The notes beneath the pieces were generated by a model. The model worked only from the letters and a program-made list of their open reading frames with translations, was not told the DNA's origin and did no database searches. Source: Streptomyces sp. CA-278952 (GTDB lineage: Bacteria; Actinomycetota; Actinomycetes; Streptomycetales; Streptomycetaceae). From it: a stretch of 64,000 bases of DNA. Where the stretch lies: contig NZ_CP112880.1 of NCBI RefSeq assembly GCF_028747205.1, positions 6,262,001 to 6,326,000 on the forward strand, read 5' to 3'. The number at the start of each line of letters is the position of its first letter. Position 1 is the stretch's first letter. Positions 10,511-17,546 of the stretch are shown here, in pieces. A program made the position numbers and the translations under genes.

Positions 10511-11071
10511 AGCCCGGCGGCGCAGGAAGCGGCGGATCCGCGAGGCGAGGAAGAGCACGGTGACGATGCCGAGCACCAGCAGCACGGCCGCGATCACGGC
10601 GGCCGCCACCGGGTTGAACAGGGCGAACGTGATGACTCCGGCGACCCCGAGGTCCTCGGCGATGCTCATCCCGATGTTGCTGAAGGGCTCCGGGGAGGTG
10701 TTGACGGCCATCCGCGTGCCGGCCTTCACCAGATGACTCATCAGCGCCGTGGACCCGCCGATCGCACCGGCGGCCAGCTCCGGGAGTGAACCGCTCTCTC
10801 CGGCCAGCAGCGCGGCGATGACCGCCCCGGCCACCGGCCGGATCACGGTGTGCGCGGTGTCCCAGACCGAGTCCACGTAGGGGATCTTGTCCGCCACCGC
10901 CTCGCAGAGGAATAGCACACCGGCCACGATCAGGACGTCGGTGCGCTGCAGGGCGGCGGGCACCTCGTCGGACACGCCGGTCGCGCCGAACAGGCCGAGC
11001 AGCAGGACCACCGCGTACGCGTTGATTCCGCTCGCCCAGCCGCTTGTGAACACCAGAGGTATGACCGACAC
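10475..11071 (-). CDS. DUF4126 integral membrane protein, C-terminus formed by the MITE-like element
   Basis: The 198-residue protein carries several membrane helices and the DUF4126 features SGWASGINAYAVVLLLGL, a conserved P-Y-V-D-S-VWD segment and glycine-rich helices. Function is unknown. The GTG at 11071 follows a TACGAT hexamer within ten bases, so the mRNA may be leaderless. The final residues (GLSDSSRRSP) and the stop codon are encoded by the arm of the 177-bp palindromic element, so the original C-terminus was replaced or trimmed. The natural end probably lay near the basic segment SRIRRFLRRRAQG. Confidence 0.82.
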   Translation of the reverse strand: MSVIPLVFTSGWASGINAYAVVLLLGLFGATGVSDEVPAALQRTDVLIVAGVLFLCEAVADKIPYVDSVWDTAHTVIRPVAGAVIAALLAGESGSLPELAAGAIGGSTALMSHLVKAGTRMAVNTSPEPFSNIGMSIAEDLGVAGVITFALFNPVAAAVIAAVLLVLGIVTVLFLASRIRRFLRRRAQGLSDSSRRSP

Positions 11072-11123
11072 GCAGGCGATCGTAACGACCCCGCGCGGGA
11101 CCCGGGCGGGGTTCGGCGCAGGG

Positions 11124-11145
11124 CCCTGAGTATGCGTACTCAGGG
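11124..11145. promoter_or_regulatory. Perfect palindrome upstream of the DUF4126 gene
   Basis: ccctgagta-tgcg-tactcaggg has 9-bp perfect arms and lies 53 bases upstream of the DUF4126 start. It may be a repressor operator or a small hairpin. No cognate regulator is evident. Confidence 0.45.
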
Positions 11146-11420
11146 ACGGAGATGAGTAGCTACGCGGATAGGCCCCCACCTGCGAGGACGGCAGAGTGAT
11201 GACCACGGAAGGGGCGCTGCGCCAGGACCGCCGGCACGGGGCGGCGGAACGGCGCGGTTCCCCCGACGCAACGGGGGTGCACGACGGAGGCCCGGGGACC
11301 ACGGGGGATACGGGGTCACGGGGAACGGGTTTCCGGAAGCACGGAAGACGCCGGTCCGGTGAGGTTCGCGGGGGATGCGAACCACAGCGGCCGGCGTCTT
11401 CGGCTTTCCCGGTGCGTTTT

Positions 11421-11491
11421 CCGGACCCGGACCCGGACCCGGACCCGGACCCGGACCCGGACCCGGACCCGGACCCGGACCCGGACCCGGA
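11421..11491. repeat. Hexanucleotide microsatellite (ggaccc)n
   Basis: About twelve uninterrupted copies of the 6-bp unit ggaccc run just downstream of the TetR gene stop codon. Perfect short tandem repeats of this length are prone to copy-number change by slippage. Confidence 0.95.
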
Positions 11492-11511
11492 GCCGCAGCG
11501 CCCGGCGGGGC

Positions 11512-12123
11512 TCAGTGCCCGCTGACCCGTCCGTGCAGCAGCAGGGACAGCGCCGAGTGGACCTCGTCGATCGAGCGCTCCGGCTGGAACGCCTGCCAGT
11601 CCAGCGCCGCCACCAGCACCATTCCGACCAGCGCGGCGGCCGTCAGCGGGATGTCGATCTCCTCGCTCAGCTCACCGCTGTCCACGGCCTCCCGCAGCAC
11701 GTCCTCGACGACCGCGACGGCCTCCTGACGTACCACCAGCAGCGTGGACTGCCAGGCGCGGTTGGTGCGCCAGAGCTCGGCCACGTACAGCTGGGTGAAG
11801 GCCGGGTAGCGGTCGATGAAGGCGAGCCCGGCCCGGATCATCGCGTCCAGCGCCTCGACCCGGGTGCCCCCGCGCTCCTCGGACTCCTCGGCGGCGGCCC
11901 GCAGTGAGGCCGTCAGCAGCCCCACGCCGTGCCGGAGCAGCTCCTCGAACAGCTCGGTCTTGCTCTTGAAGTTGTAATAGACCGTGCCCTTGGCGACCCC
12001 GGCCCGCTCGGCGATCTCGTCGACGGTGGTCGCCGAGAACCCCTTCTCGGCGATGAGCGTCACCGCCGCCTCGTAGAGCCTCTGCCGGGTGGCCTGGCGG
12101 CGCGTGGTGCCACTGCTTTCCAT
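11512..12123 (-). CDS. TetR-family transcriptional regulator of the YhgE/ABC operon
   Basis: The 203-residue protein starts with a canonical TetR helix-turn-helix (RLYEAAVTLIAEKGFSATTVDEIAERAGVAKGTVYYNFKSK, residues about 14-53). It continues with an all-helical ligand domain. It is the last gene of a minus-strand operon after the ABC ATPase and YhgE/Pip genes, 53 bases after the latter. A perfect palindrome of the TetR operator type precedes the first gene, so negative autoregulation is likely. The inducer is unknown; the target genes suggest an exported or membrane-active compound. Confidence 0.93.
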   Translation of the reverse strand: MESSGTTRRQATRQRLYEAAVTLIAEKGFSATTVDEIAERAGVAKGTVYYNFKSKTELFEELLRHGVGLLTASLRAAAEESEERGGTRVEALDAMIRAGLAFIDRYPAFTQLYVAELWRTNRAWQSTLLVVRQEAVAVVEDVLREAVDSGELSEEIDIPLTAAALVGMVLVAALDWQAFQPERSIDEVHSALSLLLHGRVSGH

Positions 12124-12176
12124 GAGGGCGATTCTTTCAGGCCCCGCCGCGCCCGCAGGCGCGGAGCCCGGCGCGC

Positions 12177-14264
12177 TCACAGGCTCAGCTCCGGGTGCAG
12201 CCGGCTCAGGCTCCACACCTGCTTGCGGCGGGCGGTGAACGCGGTGAGGGCCAGCGCGCCGACGGTGAAGGCCCCCAGCACCGCGCAGCCCAGCCACACC
12301 GGGCCGAGCGGGCCGCCCGTGATCAGCCTGCGCAGCCCCTCGACGACGTACGTCATGGGGAGGTACGGGTGGATCGCGCCGAAGAAGCCGGGGCTGGTCT
12401 GGACGGGGTAGGTGCCCCCGGCCGAGGTCAGCTGGAGCATCAGCACCACCAGCACCAGGATCCGCCCGGCCGCCCCGAAGCAGGCGTTCAGCCACTGCAC
12501 GATCGCGGCGAAGCAGCAGGTCACCAGGGCCAGGAAACCGATCGTTCCGGCGGCGTGGGTCATCTGGAGGCCGAGACCCCAGTGCAGGACGGCCATCAGC
12601 GCGCCGACCTGGAGCGTGCCGATGGCGGCGACCGGGAGCCAGCCGGCGAGCGCGATCCGCCACGAGGAGGCCCCGGCGGCGAGCGCCCGCTTGTTGAGCG
12701 GCTGGATCAGCATGTACGCCACCATCGCGCCGACCCACAGGGACAGCGGGATGAAGTACGGGGCGAAGCCGGTGCCGTAATTGGGTGCCTCATGCAGCGA
12801 CTTGGAGGCCAGCTGGACGGGGTCCGCCATGACGTCGGTCCGCGCGTCGCGGTCCTTCTTGTCGTAGTCCGGGATCTTGCCGACGCCGTCGTTGAGGCCC
12901 CGGGCCAGCTCGGTCGAGCCGTCGCCGAGCCGGAAGAGCCCGCCGTCCAGGTTCTCCGCGCCGGTCTTCAGCTTGCCGACGCCGGTGTCCAGATCGCTGG
13001 AGCCGGTCTGCGCGCCGCCGAGTCCGGTGTGCAGCGCCTGCGCCCCCTTGGCGACCTTCTGGGCGCCGGTGTTCAGCTCATTGACCTTGGCCACGGCCGA
13101 CGCCAGGTCGTCGTCCAGCGTCGGCGCGCGCTTCGCGAGGTCGTCGGCCTGCTTCTGGAAGGCGGTCAGCCGGGTGCTCAGCTTCTTCAGGTCGCCGTTC
13201 TGGTTGGTGACCAGGGCGTTCACATCGGCGGCGATCCTCGCGACGTCGACGGCGGCGACCTTCGCGCGCTCCAGCGGGGGGCAGACCGCGGTGTCGGGCT
13301 CCTCGGCCTCCTCGCACCGGGTGCGGTGGATCTCGGTCAGCTCGTCGGCCGCCTCCTCGGCGCCGGCGGCAGCGGTGGGCGCGTTCTTCACCAGCAGGTC
13401 GAGGTTGTGCCGTACGGCCCCGGAGGCGTCGGCGACCAGCCGGGCCGTGTCGCGGATGGACTTCCCGTTGTCCTGGAAGAAAGGGCGTACGTCATCGGCG
13501 ATCCCGTTGACCTTGTCGGCCAGGACCTGGGTGCCTCCGGCCACCTGGGCGGAGCCCGTGGCGAGATCCCGCGAGCCCTGGTTCAGCTTGACGATCCCGT
13601 CGGAGAGCTTCTTGCTGCCCGCCTTGGAGTCCTTGAGACCGTCCGCGAGGTCCTTGGAACCCTGCTTCGCCTTCGAGATGCCGCCCTTGAGGTCGTCGGC
13701 ACCCTTGGCCGCCTCGGCGGTCTTGTCGTGCAGATCGGAGAAGTTGATGAAGATGCGGTCGAGGAAGCCTCGGGAGGCGTTCGTGGACGCGGCGTTGCGC
13801 ACCTCTCCGAAGACCGTCCTGGAGATCTGCCCGACGATGTAGTTGTTCGCGTCGTTCGTCCGCACCTGGAGCGCGCCGGTCTCGGGGGACTCCCCGCCGC
13901 TGGAGGCGATCTTCTTGCTGAAGTCCGACGGCATCGTCAGCGAGAGGTAGTACGTACCCTCCTCGACGCCCTTCTCGGCCTCGGCGGGGCTCACCTCGTG
14001 CCAGTCGAACACCTTGGAGTCGAGCAGCTTCCCGCTGATCTCGTCCCCGGCCGCGATGCGCTTCCCGTCACTGGTGGCCCCCTTGTCGTCGTTGACCAGG
14101 GCGACGGGCAGCTTGTCGAGCTTTCCGTACGGGTCCCAGAAGGAGTACAGGTACAGGGCGCCGTAGAGCAGGGGCAGGAGCAGCAGGGCCACCAGCGCGG
14201 CGGCCGGCAGCCTCCCCCTCCCGAACCGCTTCAACTCGAGCGCGGCCAGCTTCGGGCTACGCAT
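12177..14264 (-). CDS. YhgE/Pip-type membrane protein (putative export permease)
   Basis: The 695-residue protein has an N-terminal membrane helix (ALVALLLLPLLYGALYLYSFW). A long periplasmic/extracellular region rich in DLxxG repeats, typical of the YhgE/Pip family coiled coil, follows. Five C-terminal helices of the ABC-2 type (from about FIPLSLWVGAMVAYML) complete it. The ATG at 14264 was chosen because GAGGAG lies seven bases upstream; it overlaps the end of the ATPase gene (ATGCGTAG). Related proteins act in phage adsorption, surface transport and type VII secretion. Its pairing with an ABC ATPase suggests an export system. Confidence 0.92.
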   Translation of the reverse strand: MRSPKLAALELKRFGRGRLPAAALVALLLLPLLYGALYLYSFWDPYGKLDKLPVALVNDDKGATSDGKRIAAGDEISGKLLDSKVFDWHEVSPAEAEKGVEEGTYYLSLTMPSDFSKKIASSGGESPETGALQVRTNDANNYIVGQISRTVFGEVRNAASTNASRGFLDRIFINFSDLHDKTAEAAKGADDLKGGISKAKQGSKDLADGLKDSKAGSKKLSDGIVKLNQGSRDLATGSAQVAGGTQVLADKVNGIADDVRPFFQDNGKSIRDTARLVADASGAVRHNLDLLVKNAPTAAAGAEEAADELTEIHRTRCEEAEEPDTAVCPPLERAKVAAVDVARIAADVNALVTNQNGDLKKLSTRLTAFQKQADDLAKRAPTLDDDLASAVAKVNELNTGAQKVAKGAQALHTGLGGAQTGSSDLDTGVGKLKTGAENLDGGLFRLGDGSTELARGLNDGVGKIPDYDKKDRDARTDVMADPVQLASKSLHEAPNYGTGFAPYFIPLSLWVGAMVAYMLIQPLNKRALAAGASSWRIALAGWLPVAAIGTLQVGALMAVLHWGLGLQMTHAAGTIGFLALVTCCFAAIVQWLNACFGAAGRILVLVVLMLQLTSAGGTYPVQTSPGFFGAIHPYLPMTYVVEGLRRLITGGPLGPVWLGCAVLGAFTVGALALTAFTARRKQVWSLSRLHPELSL

Positions 14265-14994
14265 CGGCCGTCTCCTCATCGGTGGTGGGTTCCTCGGTCA
14301 CGGGCGCGGTGCGCACGACCTGGGTGTTCGCGGGGGCCTCGCTGCACACGGCGAGCACGGTCGTCCCGGCGTCGGCCACGGCGCGCAGCAGCTCCCAGGC
14401 CCGGTCGCGTTCGGCGTCCGGGAGCTTGAGGTCGGTGTCGTCGACGGCGAGCAGCCGCGGCTCGCCGATCAGCGCCAGCGCGACGGACAGCCGCAGCGCC
14501 TCGAGGCGCTCCAAGTCCCGTACGGAGGTACGCCCCGCCTTGGGCAGCGTGGCGAGGTCGAGGCCCGCGGCCTCAAGAGCCCCGTCGACCCGGGCCCGGG
14601 CCGCTGCCCGGCGTTCGGCGCGCGGGCGCAGCAGGGCGCGCAGGGAGGCGCCGTAGCGGCCCTGGAGGAGGGCGCGTTCGGCCAGGTGCTCGGCGACGGT
14701 GAAGGCGGGGTCCAGCTCGCTGACGCCCGGGACCGGCCCGAGGGCGGCGATCCGGCGGACGGCGGCGGCCTGCTCGGGCAGTCGCAGTCCGCCGGTCTCG
14801 GCGCGGCCCCCGGTGGGACGCATCCGGCCGGTCAGGGCGAGCAGCAGGCAGGTGCGGCCCGATCCGGACGGTCCCTCGATGGCCACCAGCGTTCCTGGCT
14901 CGGCACTGAACGTCACGTTCCGGAAGACCCGGCCGCGCGGCCCTTCCAGTCCGAAGTCCTCGGCGGCGACAGCCGCGCCGTGCGGGCTCTCCAT
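14257..14994 (-). CDS. ABC transporter ATP-binding protein, partner of YhgE/Pip
   Basis: The 245-residue protein has a Walker A motif (GPSGSGRT) near residues 41-48 and a Walker B-like strand (PRLLAVDDTDL). The signature region reads DLERLEALRLSVALAL in place of the usual LSGGQ, so the ATPase is divergent. It is shorter than many ABC proteins. The ATG follows GGGGAGG. It is the first gene of the ABC-YhgE-TetR operon and is preceded by the palindromic operator at 15007-15034. Confidence 0.85.
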   Translation of the reverse strand: MESPHGAAVAAEDFGLEGPRGRVFRNVTFSAEPGTLVAIEGPSGSGRTCLLLALTGRMRPTGGRAETGGLRLPEQAAAVRRIAALGPVPGVSELDPAFTVAEHLAERALLQGRYGASLRALLRPRAERRAAARARVDGALEAAGLDLATLPKAGRTSVRDLERLEALRLSVALALIGEPRLLAVDDTDLKLPDAERDRAWELLRAVADAGTTVLAVCSEAPANTQVVRTAPVTEEPTTDEETADA

Positions 14995-15006
14995 AGACCC
15001 TCCCCT

Positions 15007-15034
15007 TTTTTGCACTGACCAGTCAGTGCAAAAA
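15007..15034. promoter_or_regulatory. Operator palindrome for the adjacent TetR regulator
   Basis: tttttgcactgac-ca-gtcagtgcaaaaa has perfect 13-bp arms around a 2-bp centre. It ends 13 bases upstream of the ATPase start. The core ctgac/gtcag is typical of TetR-family operators. It overlaps the position of the operon promoter and ribosome binding region, so binding should block transcription. It also faces the HEPN gene on the other strand. Confidence 0.8.
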
Positions 15035-15161
15035 GGTAGTCCGAACGCGCGCTCGGAGCAAAACAGCAGGTCAGGGGTGCGGCGAGGTCGATTGTCAGTG
15101 GGGCCCGCCACCATGGACACAGACGGCCACGGAGCCGTCACACGACGACAGGAGGTTCGTC

Positions 15162-15689
15162 ATGGCCAGCTCGTCCGCAGCCGCCGCCCCGCGGCGCCGC
15201 GCAGGCAGCCCTGCCCCCTCACTGACCGGTCCGGCAGGCGACGTCCACCCCGTGCCGCGCCGCAGCACGGCGCCGCCCGCCGCTCTCGAACTGCTCGCCA
15301 AGGCCCGCTCCGGCCTCGACGAGGCCGCCGTGCTCCACGAACCGAACGAGCGGTACGCCACCGCGCACCTCGCCGCTCTGCGCACCGCGGCGGCCGTGCT
15401 GGCCGCCCGAGGCCGCCCCGAGACGAACAAGCGCCGCCGTGAACGCATCCGCAGTGCCTGGGAGGTCCTCCCGGAGATAGCACCGGAACTGACCGAATGG
15501 AGCGCCCTCTTCGCCTCGGGCGCCCTGCGCCGGGCCCGTGCGGAGGCCGGCGTGCCGGGAGCCGCCGGCCGGCGCGACGCCGACGACCTGCTGCGCGACG
15601 CGGCCATGTTCCTGCGCCTGGTGGAACGGCTCCTGGTCCTCCAGCCGGTGCTTCCGCAACCACGCCCGGAGCATCCGGGCGGCGGGTGA
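15162..15689 (+). CDS. SAV_6107-type HEPN domain protein
   Basis: The 175-residue protein begins with a disordered Ala/Pro/Arg-rich segment. It is followed by an alpha-helical HEPN-like bundle ([46 protein letters not shown] ... LLRDAAMFLRLVERLL). I recognise it as the SAV_6107 HEPN family of actinobacteria. No RNase Rx4-6H motif is evident, so enzymatic activity is doubtful. A strong AGGAGG site precedes the ATG. The cellular role is unknown. Confidence 0.8.
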   Translation: MASSSAAAAPRRRAGSPAPSLTGPAGDVHPVPRRSTAPPAALELLAKARSGLDEAAVLHEPNERYATAHLAALRTAAAVLAARGRPETNKRRRERIRSAWEVLPEIAPELTEWSALFASGALRRARAEAGVPGAAGRRDADDLLRDAAMFLRLVERLLVLQPVLPQPRPEHPGGG

Positions 15690-15854
15690 CCCGGGGCCCG
15701 CGCCGGATTGACGCCCACCGGACGACGGCGCCGGGCCGACGCCGGGCCCCGGGACGGCGGGGCGAGGCAATAAGGTGGTGACCGCTCACCTCACCACCAG
15801 CACTGTTCACGCTCCGCCGTCCCCGGCGGCACGTTTGCCGAGGAGTCATCTGCC

Positions 15855-16613
15855 GTGTCGGACCAGCCGCGCCCCCGCGCCTCCCTCCGTACCGCCGTGG
15901 TCTGGGAGGTCCTCAAGGACGCTCTGGACCGTCAGGCCGAGGCGGCCGGCCGGGACGCCCTGGATGTTCTGGACACCGGGGGCGGCACCGGCAACTTCGC
16001 CGTGCCCGCGGCCCGGCTGGGCCACCGGGTCACCGTCGTCGACCCCAGCCCCAACGCGCTCTTCGCGCTGGAGCGCCGCGCGGCCGAGGCCGGGGTCGCC
16101 GACCGGGTCCGGGGAGTCCAGGGCGACATCCTCGGGTTGTTCGACGTCGTGGAGCGCGACGGCTTCGACGCGGTGCTCTGCCACGGCGTCCTGGAGTACG
16201 TCGACGAGCCCGCCGAGGGCGTGCGCAACGCGGTCGAGGCGCTGCGGCCCTCCGGCGCGCTCAGCCTGCTGGCCGCCGGCCTGGGCGGAGCCGTCCTGGC
16301 CCGCGCGCTCGCCGGACACTTCACGGAGGCCCGGCAGGCGCTCACCGACCCGGCGGGCCGTTGGGGCGAGGGAGACCCGGTGCCCCGCAGGTTCACCGCC
16401 GAGCAGCTCTCCGACCTGGTCTCCTCCGCAGGTCTGGAGATCGCCGCGGTGCACGGGATCCGGGTCTTCGCCGACCTCGTGCCGGGCGTCCTGGTGGACA
16501 CCGAGCCCGGCGCCGTGGAGGCGCTCCTCAAGCTCGAAGCGGCCGTCGCCGAGCAGCCCGCGTTCCATTCCGTCGCCACCCAGCTCCACGTTCTGGGGGA
16601 GAAGCGCCGCTGA
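15855..16613 (+). CDS. Class I SAM-dependent methyltransferase
   Basis: The 252-residue protein contains the SAM-binding loop DTGGGTGNFAVPAARLGHRVTVVDPSPNAL (motif I and acidic residue of motif II), then GVQGDILGL and DAVLCHGVLEYVDEP (motif IV). This is the general Methyltransf_11/25 fold. The substrate is not apparent, although the SmtA/CmoM-like layout suggests a small molecule or tRNA. The GTG follows AGGAG with good spacing. Confidence 0.88.
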   Translation: MSDQPRPRASLRTAVVWEVLKDALDRQAEAAGRDALDVLDTGGGTGNFAVPAARLGHRVTVVDPSPNALFALERRAAEAGVADRVRGVQGDILGLFDVVERDGFDAVLCHGVLEYVDEPAEGVRNAVEALRPSGALSLLAAGLGGAVLARALAGHFTEARQALTDPAGRWGEGDPVPRRFTAEQLSDLVSSAGLEIAAVHGIRVFADLVPGVLVDTEPGAVEALLKLEAAVAEQPAFHSVATQLHVLGEKRR

Positions 16614-16781
16614 TCAGCAACGCAAGCGCGGACGGAGTGGGACTCAGGACCCCCGTACCGGGCGTACGCCCCGTATGATCGGGTGACACCATCCGGCATG
16701 GCGGATCGGTCGTCGGGGAATCTACGCCTCAACAGCCGAGCCGACATAGCGGTCCGGACTGGCTGAGCGCTAGAGGGCGGG

Positions 16782-16810
16782 TTTCACGGGGGCGAATCCC
16801 TGCCTATCCT
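16782..16810 (+). promoter_or_regulatory. Candidate promoter of the DUF3040 gene
   Basis: TTTCAC (16782-16787) and TATCCT (16805-16810) are separated by exactly 17 bases, 51 bases before the GTG start. Both boxes resemble housekeeping sigma sites. Confidence 0.45.
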
Positions 16811-16860
16811 GGAAGGGCCGCATACCGGTCGCCCCCGCGGCCGACGACGAGGAGGATCCC

Positions 16861-17265
16861 GTGCCGCTCTCGGAGCACGAGCAGCGCATGCTCGAGCAGA
16901 TGGAGCGAGCGCTGTACGCCGAAGATCCCAAGTTCGCGACAGCGCTCGAGGGAAGCGGACTGCGTACGTACACCCGGAAAAGGGTCTATCAGGCGGTCGC
17001 TGGCTTCCTGGTGGGTATCGCGCTCCTCATGGCCGGAATGGTCGCCCAACAGATCTGGATCAGCGTGGTGGGGTTCCTCGTCATGCTCGGCTGCGCCGTG
17101 CTCGCGGTCACCGGATGGCGCAAGGCGCCCAAGCCCGGTGAACAACAGCCGGCTGCCGCAGGCAGCGAGGACAGCGGCGCAGGCCGCCGACCGAGACAAC
17201 GCCGGTCGATGATGAACCGCATCGAGCAGCGGTGGCAGCGCCGCCGCGACGAACAGGGCCAGTAG
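16861..17265 (+). CDS. DUF3040 membrane protein
   Basis: The 134-residue protein starts MPLSEHEQRMLEQMERALYAEDPKFA, the hallmark of the actinobacterial DUF3040 family. Two membrane helices follow (about residues 44-62 and 66-84) and then a basic cytoplasmic tail (RRPRQRRSMMNRIEQRWQRRR). The family is commonly found upstream of dcw clusters in actinobacteria, as here, 6 kb from rsmH. Its function is unknown. GAGGAGG precedes the GTG start. Confidence 0.92.
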   Translation: MPLSEHEQRMLEQMERALYAEDPKFATALEGSGLRTYTRKRVYQAVAGFLVGIALLMAGMVAQQIWISVVGFLVMLGCAVLAVTGWRKAPKPGEQQPAAAGSEDSGAGRRPRQRRSMMNRIEQRWQRRRDEQGQ

Positions 17266-17266
17266 A

Positions 17267-17300
17267 CGCCCGGTCCTGCTCTTCTCCGCAGGACCGGGCG
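17267..17300. terminator. First of three consecutive hairpins between convergent genes
   Basis: Perfect 12-bp arms (cgcccggtcctg at 17267-17278 and its complement at 17289-17300) follow the DUF3040 stop codon immediately. Confidence 0.75.
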
Positions 17301-17321
17301 AAGGCACGTGACACCGATGGG

Positions 17322-17356
17322 TGAGGGGCGGCCGCATTTCCTGCGGCCGCCCCTCA
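17322..17356. terminator. Second hairpin between convergent genes
   Basis: Perfect 15-bp arms (tgaggggcggccgca at 17322-17336 and its complement at 17342-17356) close a 5-base loop. This is a strong bidirectional terminator candidate. Confidence 0.8.
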
Positions 17357-17479
17357 GCCGTCGCCCGACGGCACCATGTGAGCCGTCGCCCACGGTGCTC
17401 CTTGCCCGGCCGCGCCGTCGGCAGTCCGGCCGCGCCGTCGGCAGTGGCGCTGTTGCCCGACCCCGACCCGACAGCGCTG

Positions 17480-17521
17480 AGCCTCCGGTCCCGACCCCTC
17501 CCAGGGGCGGGACCGGAGGCT
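17480..17521. terminator. Third hairpin, next to the transglutaminase gene end
   Basis: Perfect 14-bp arms (agcctccggtcccg at 17480-17493 and its complement at 17508-17521) lie 26 bases after the stop codon of the minus-strand transglutaminase gene. Confidence 0.8.
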
Positions 17522-17546
17522 CTGTCGTGCTTCGCCCCCGACCGCC

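Larger units (their letters stand above)
11072..11511. other. 440-bp intergenic region between the DUF4126 gene and the TetR gene
   Basis: No gene with convincing support was found. The stretch holds a perfect palindrome at 11124-11145 near the DUF4126 promoter and a hexanucleotide microsatellite at 11421-11491. Open frames crossing the microsatellite encode only Asp-Pro or Gly-Pro dipeptide runs and look fortuitous. Confidence 0.6.

Noticed and set aside
11196..11525. Possible small protein ending in an Asp-Pro repeat
   Set aside because: The repeat comes from the (ggaccc) microsatellite, another frame gives Gly-Pro, and the end overlaps the tetR gene. No ribosome binding site of quality or conserved part was seen.
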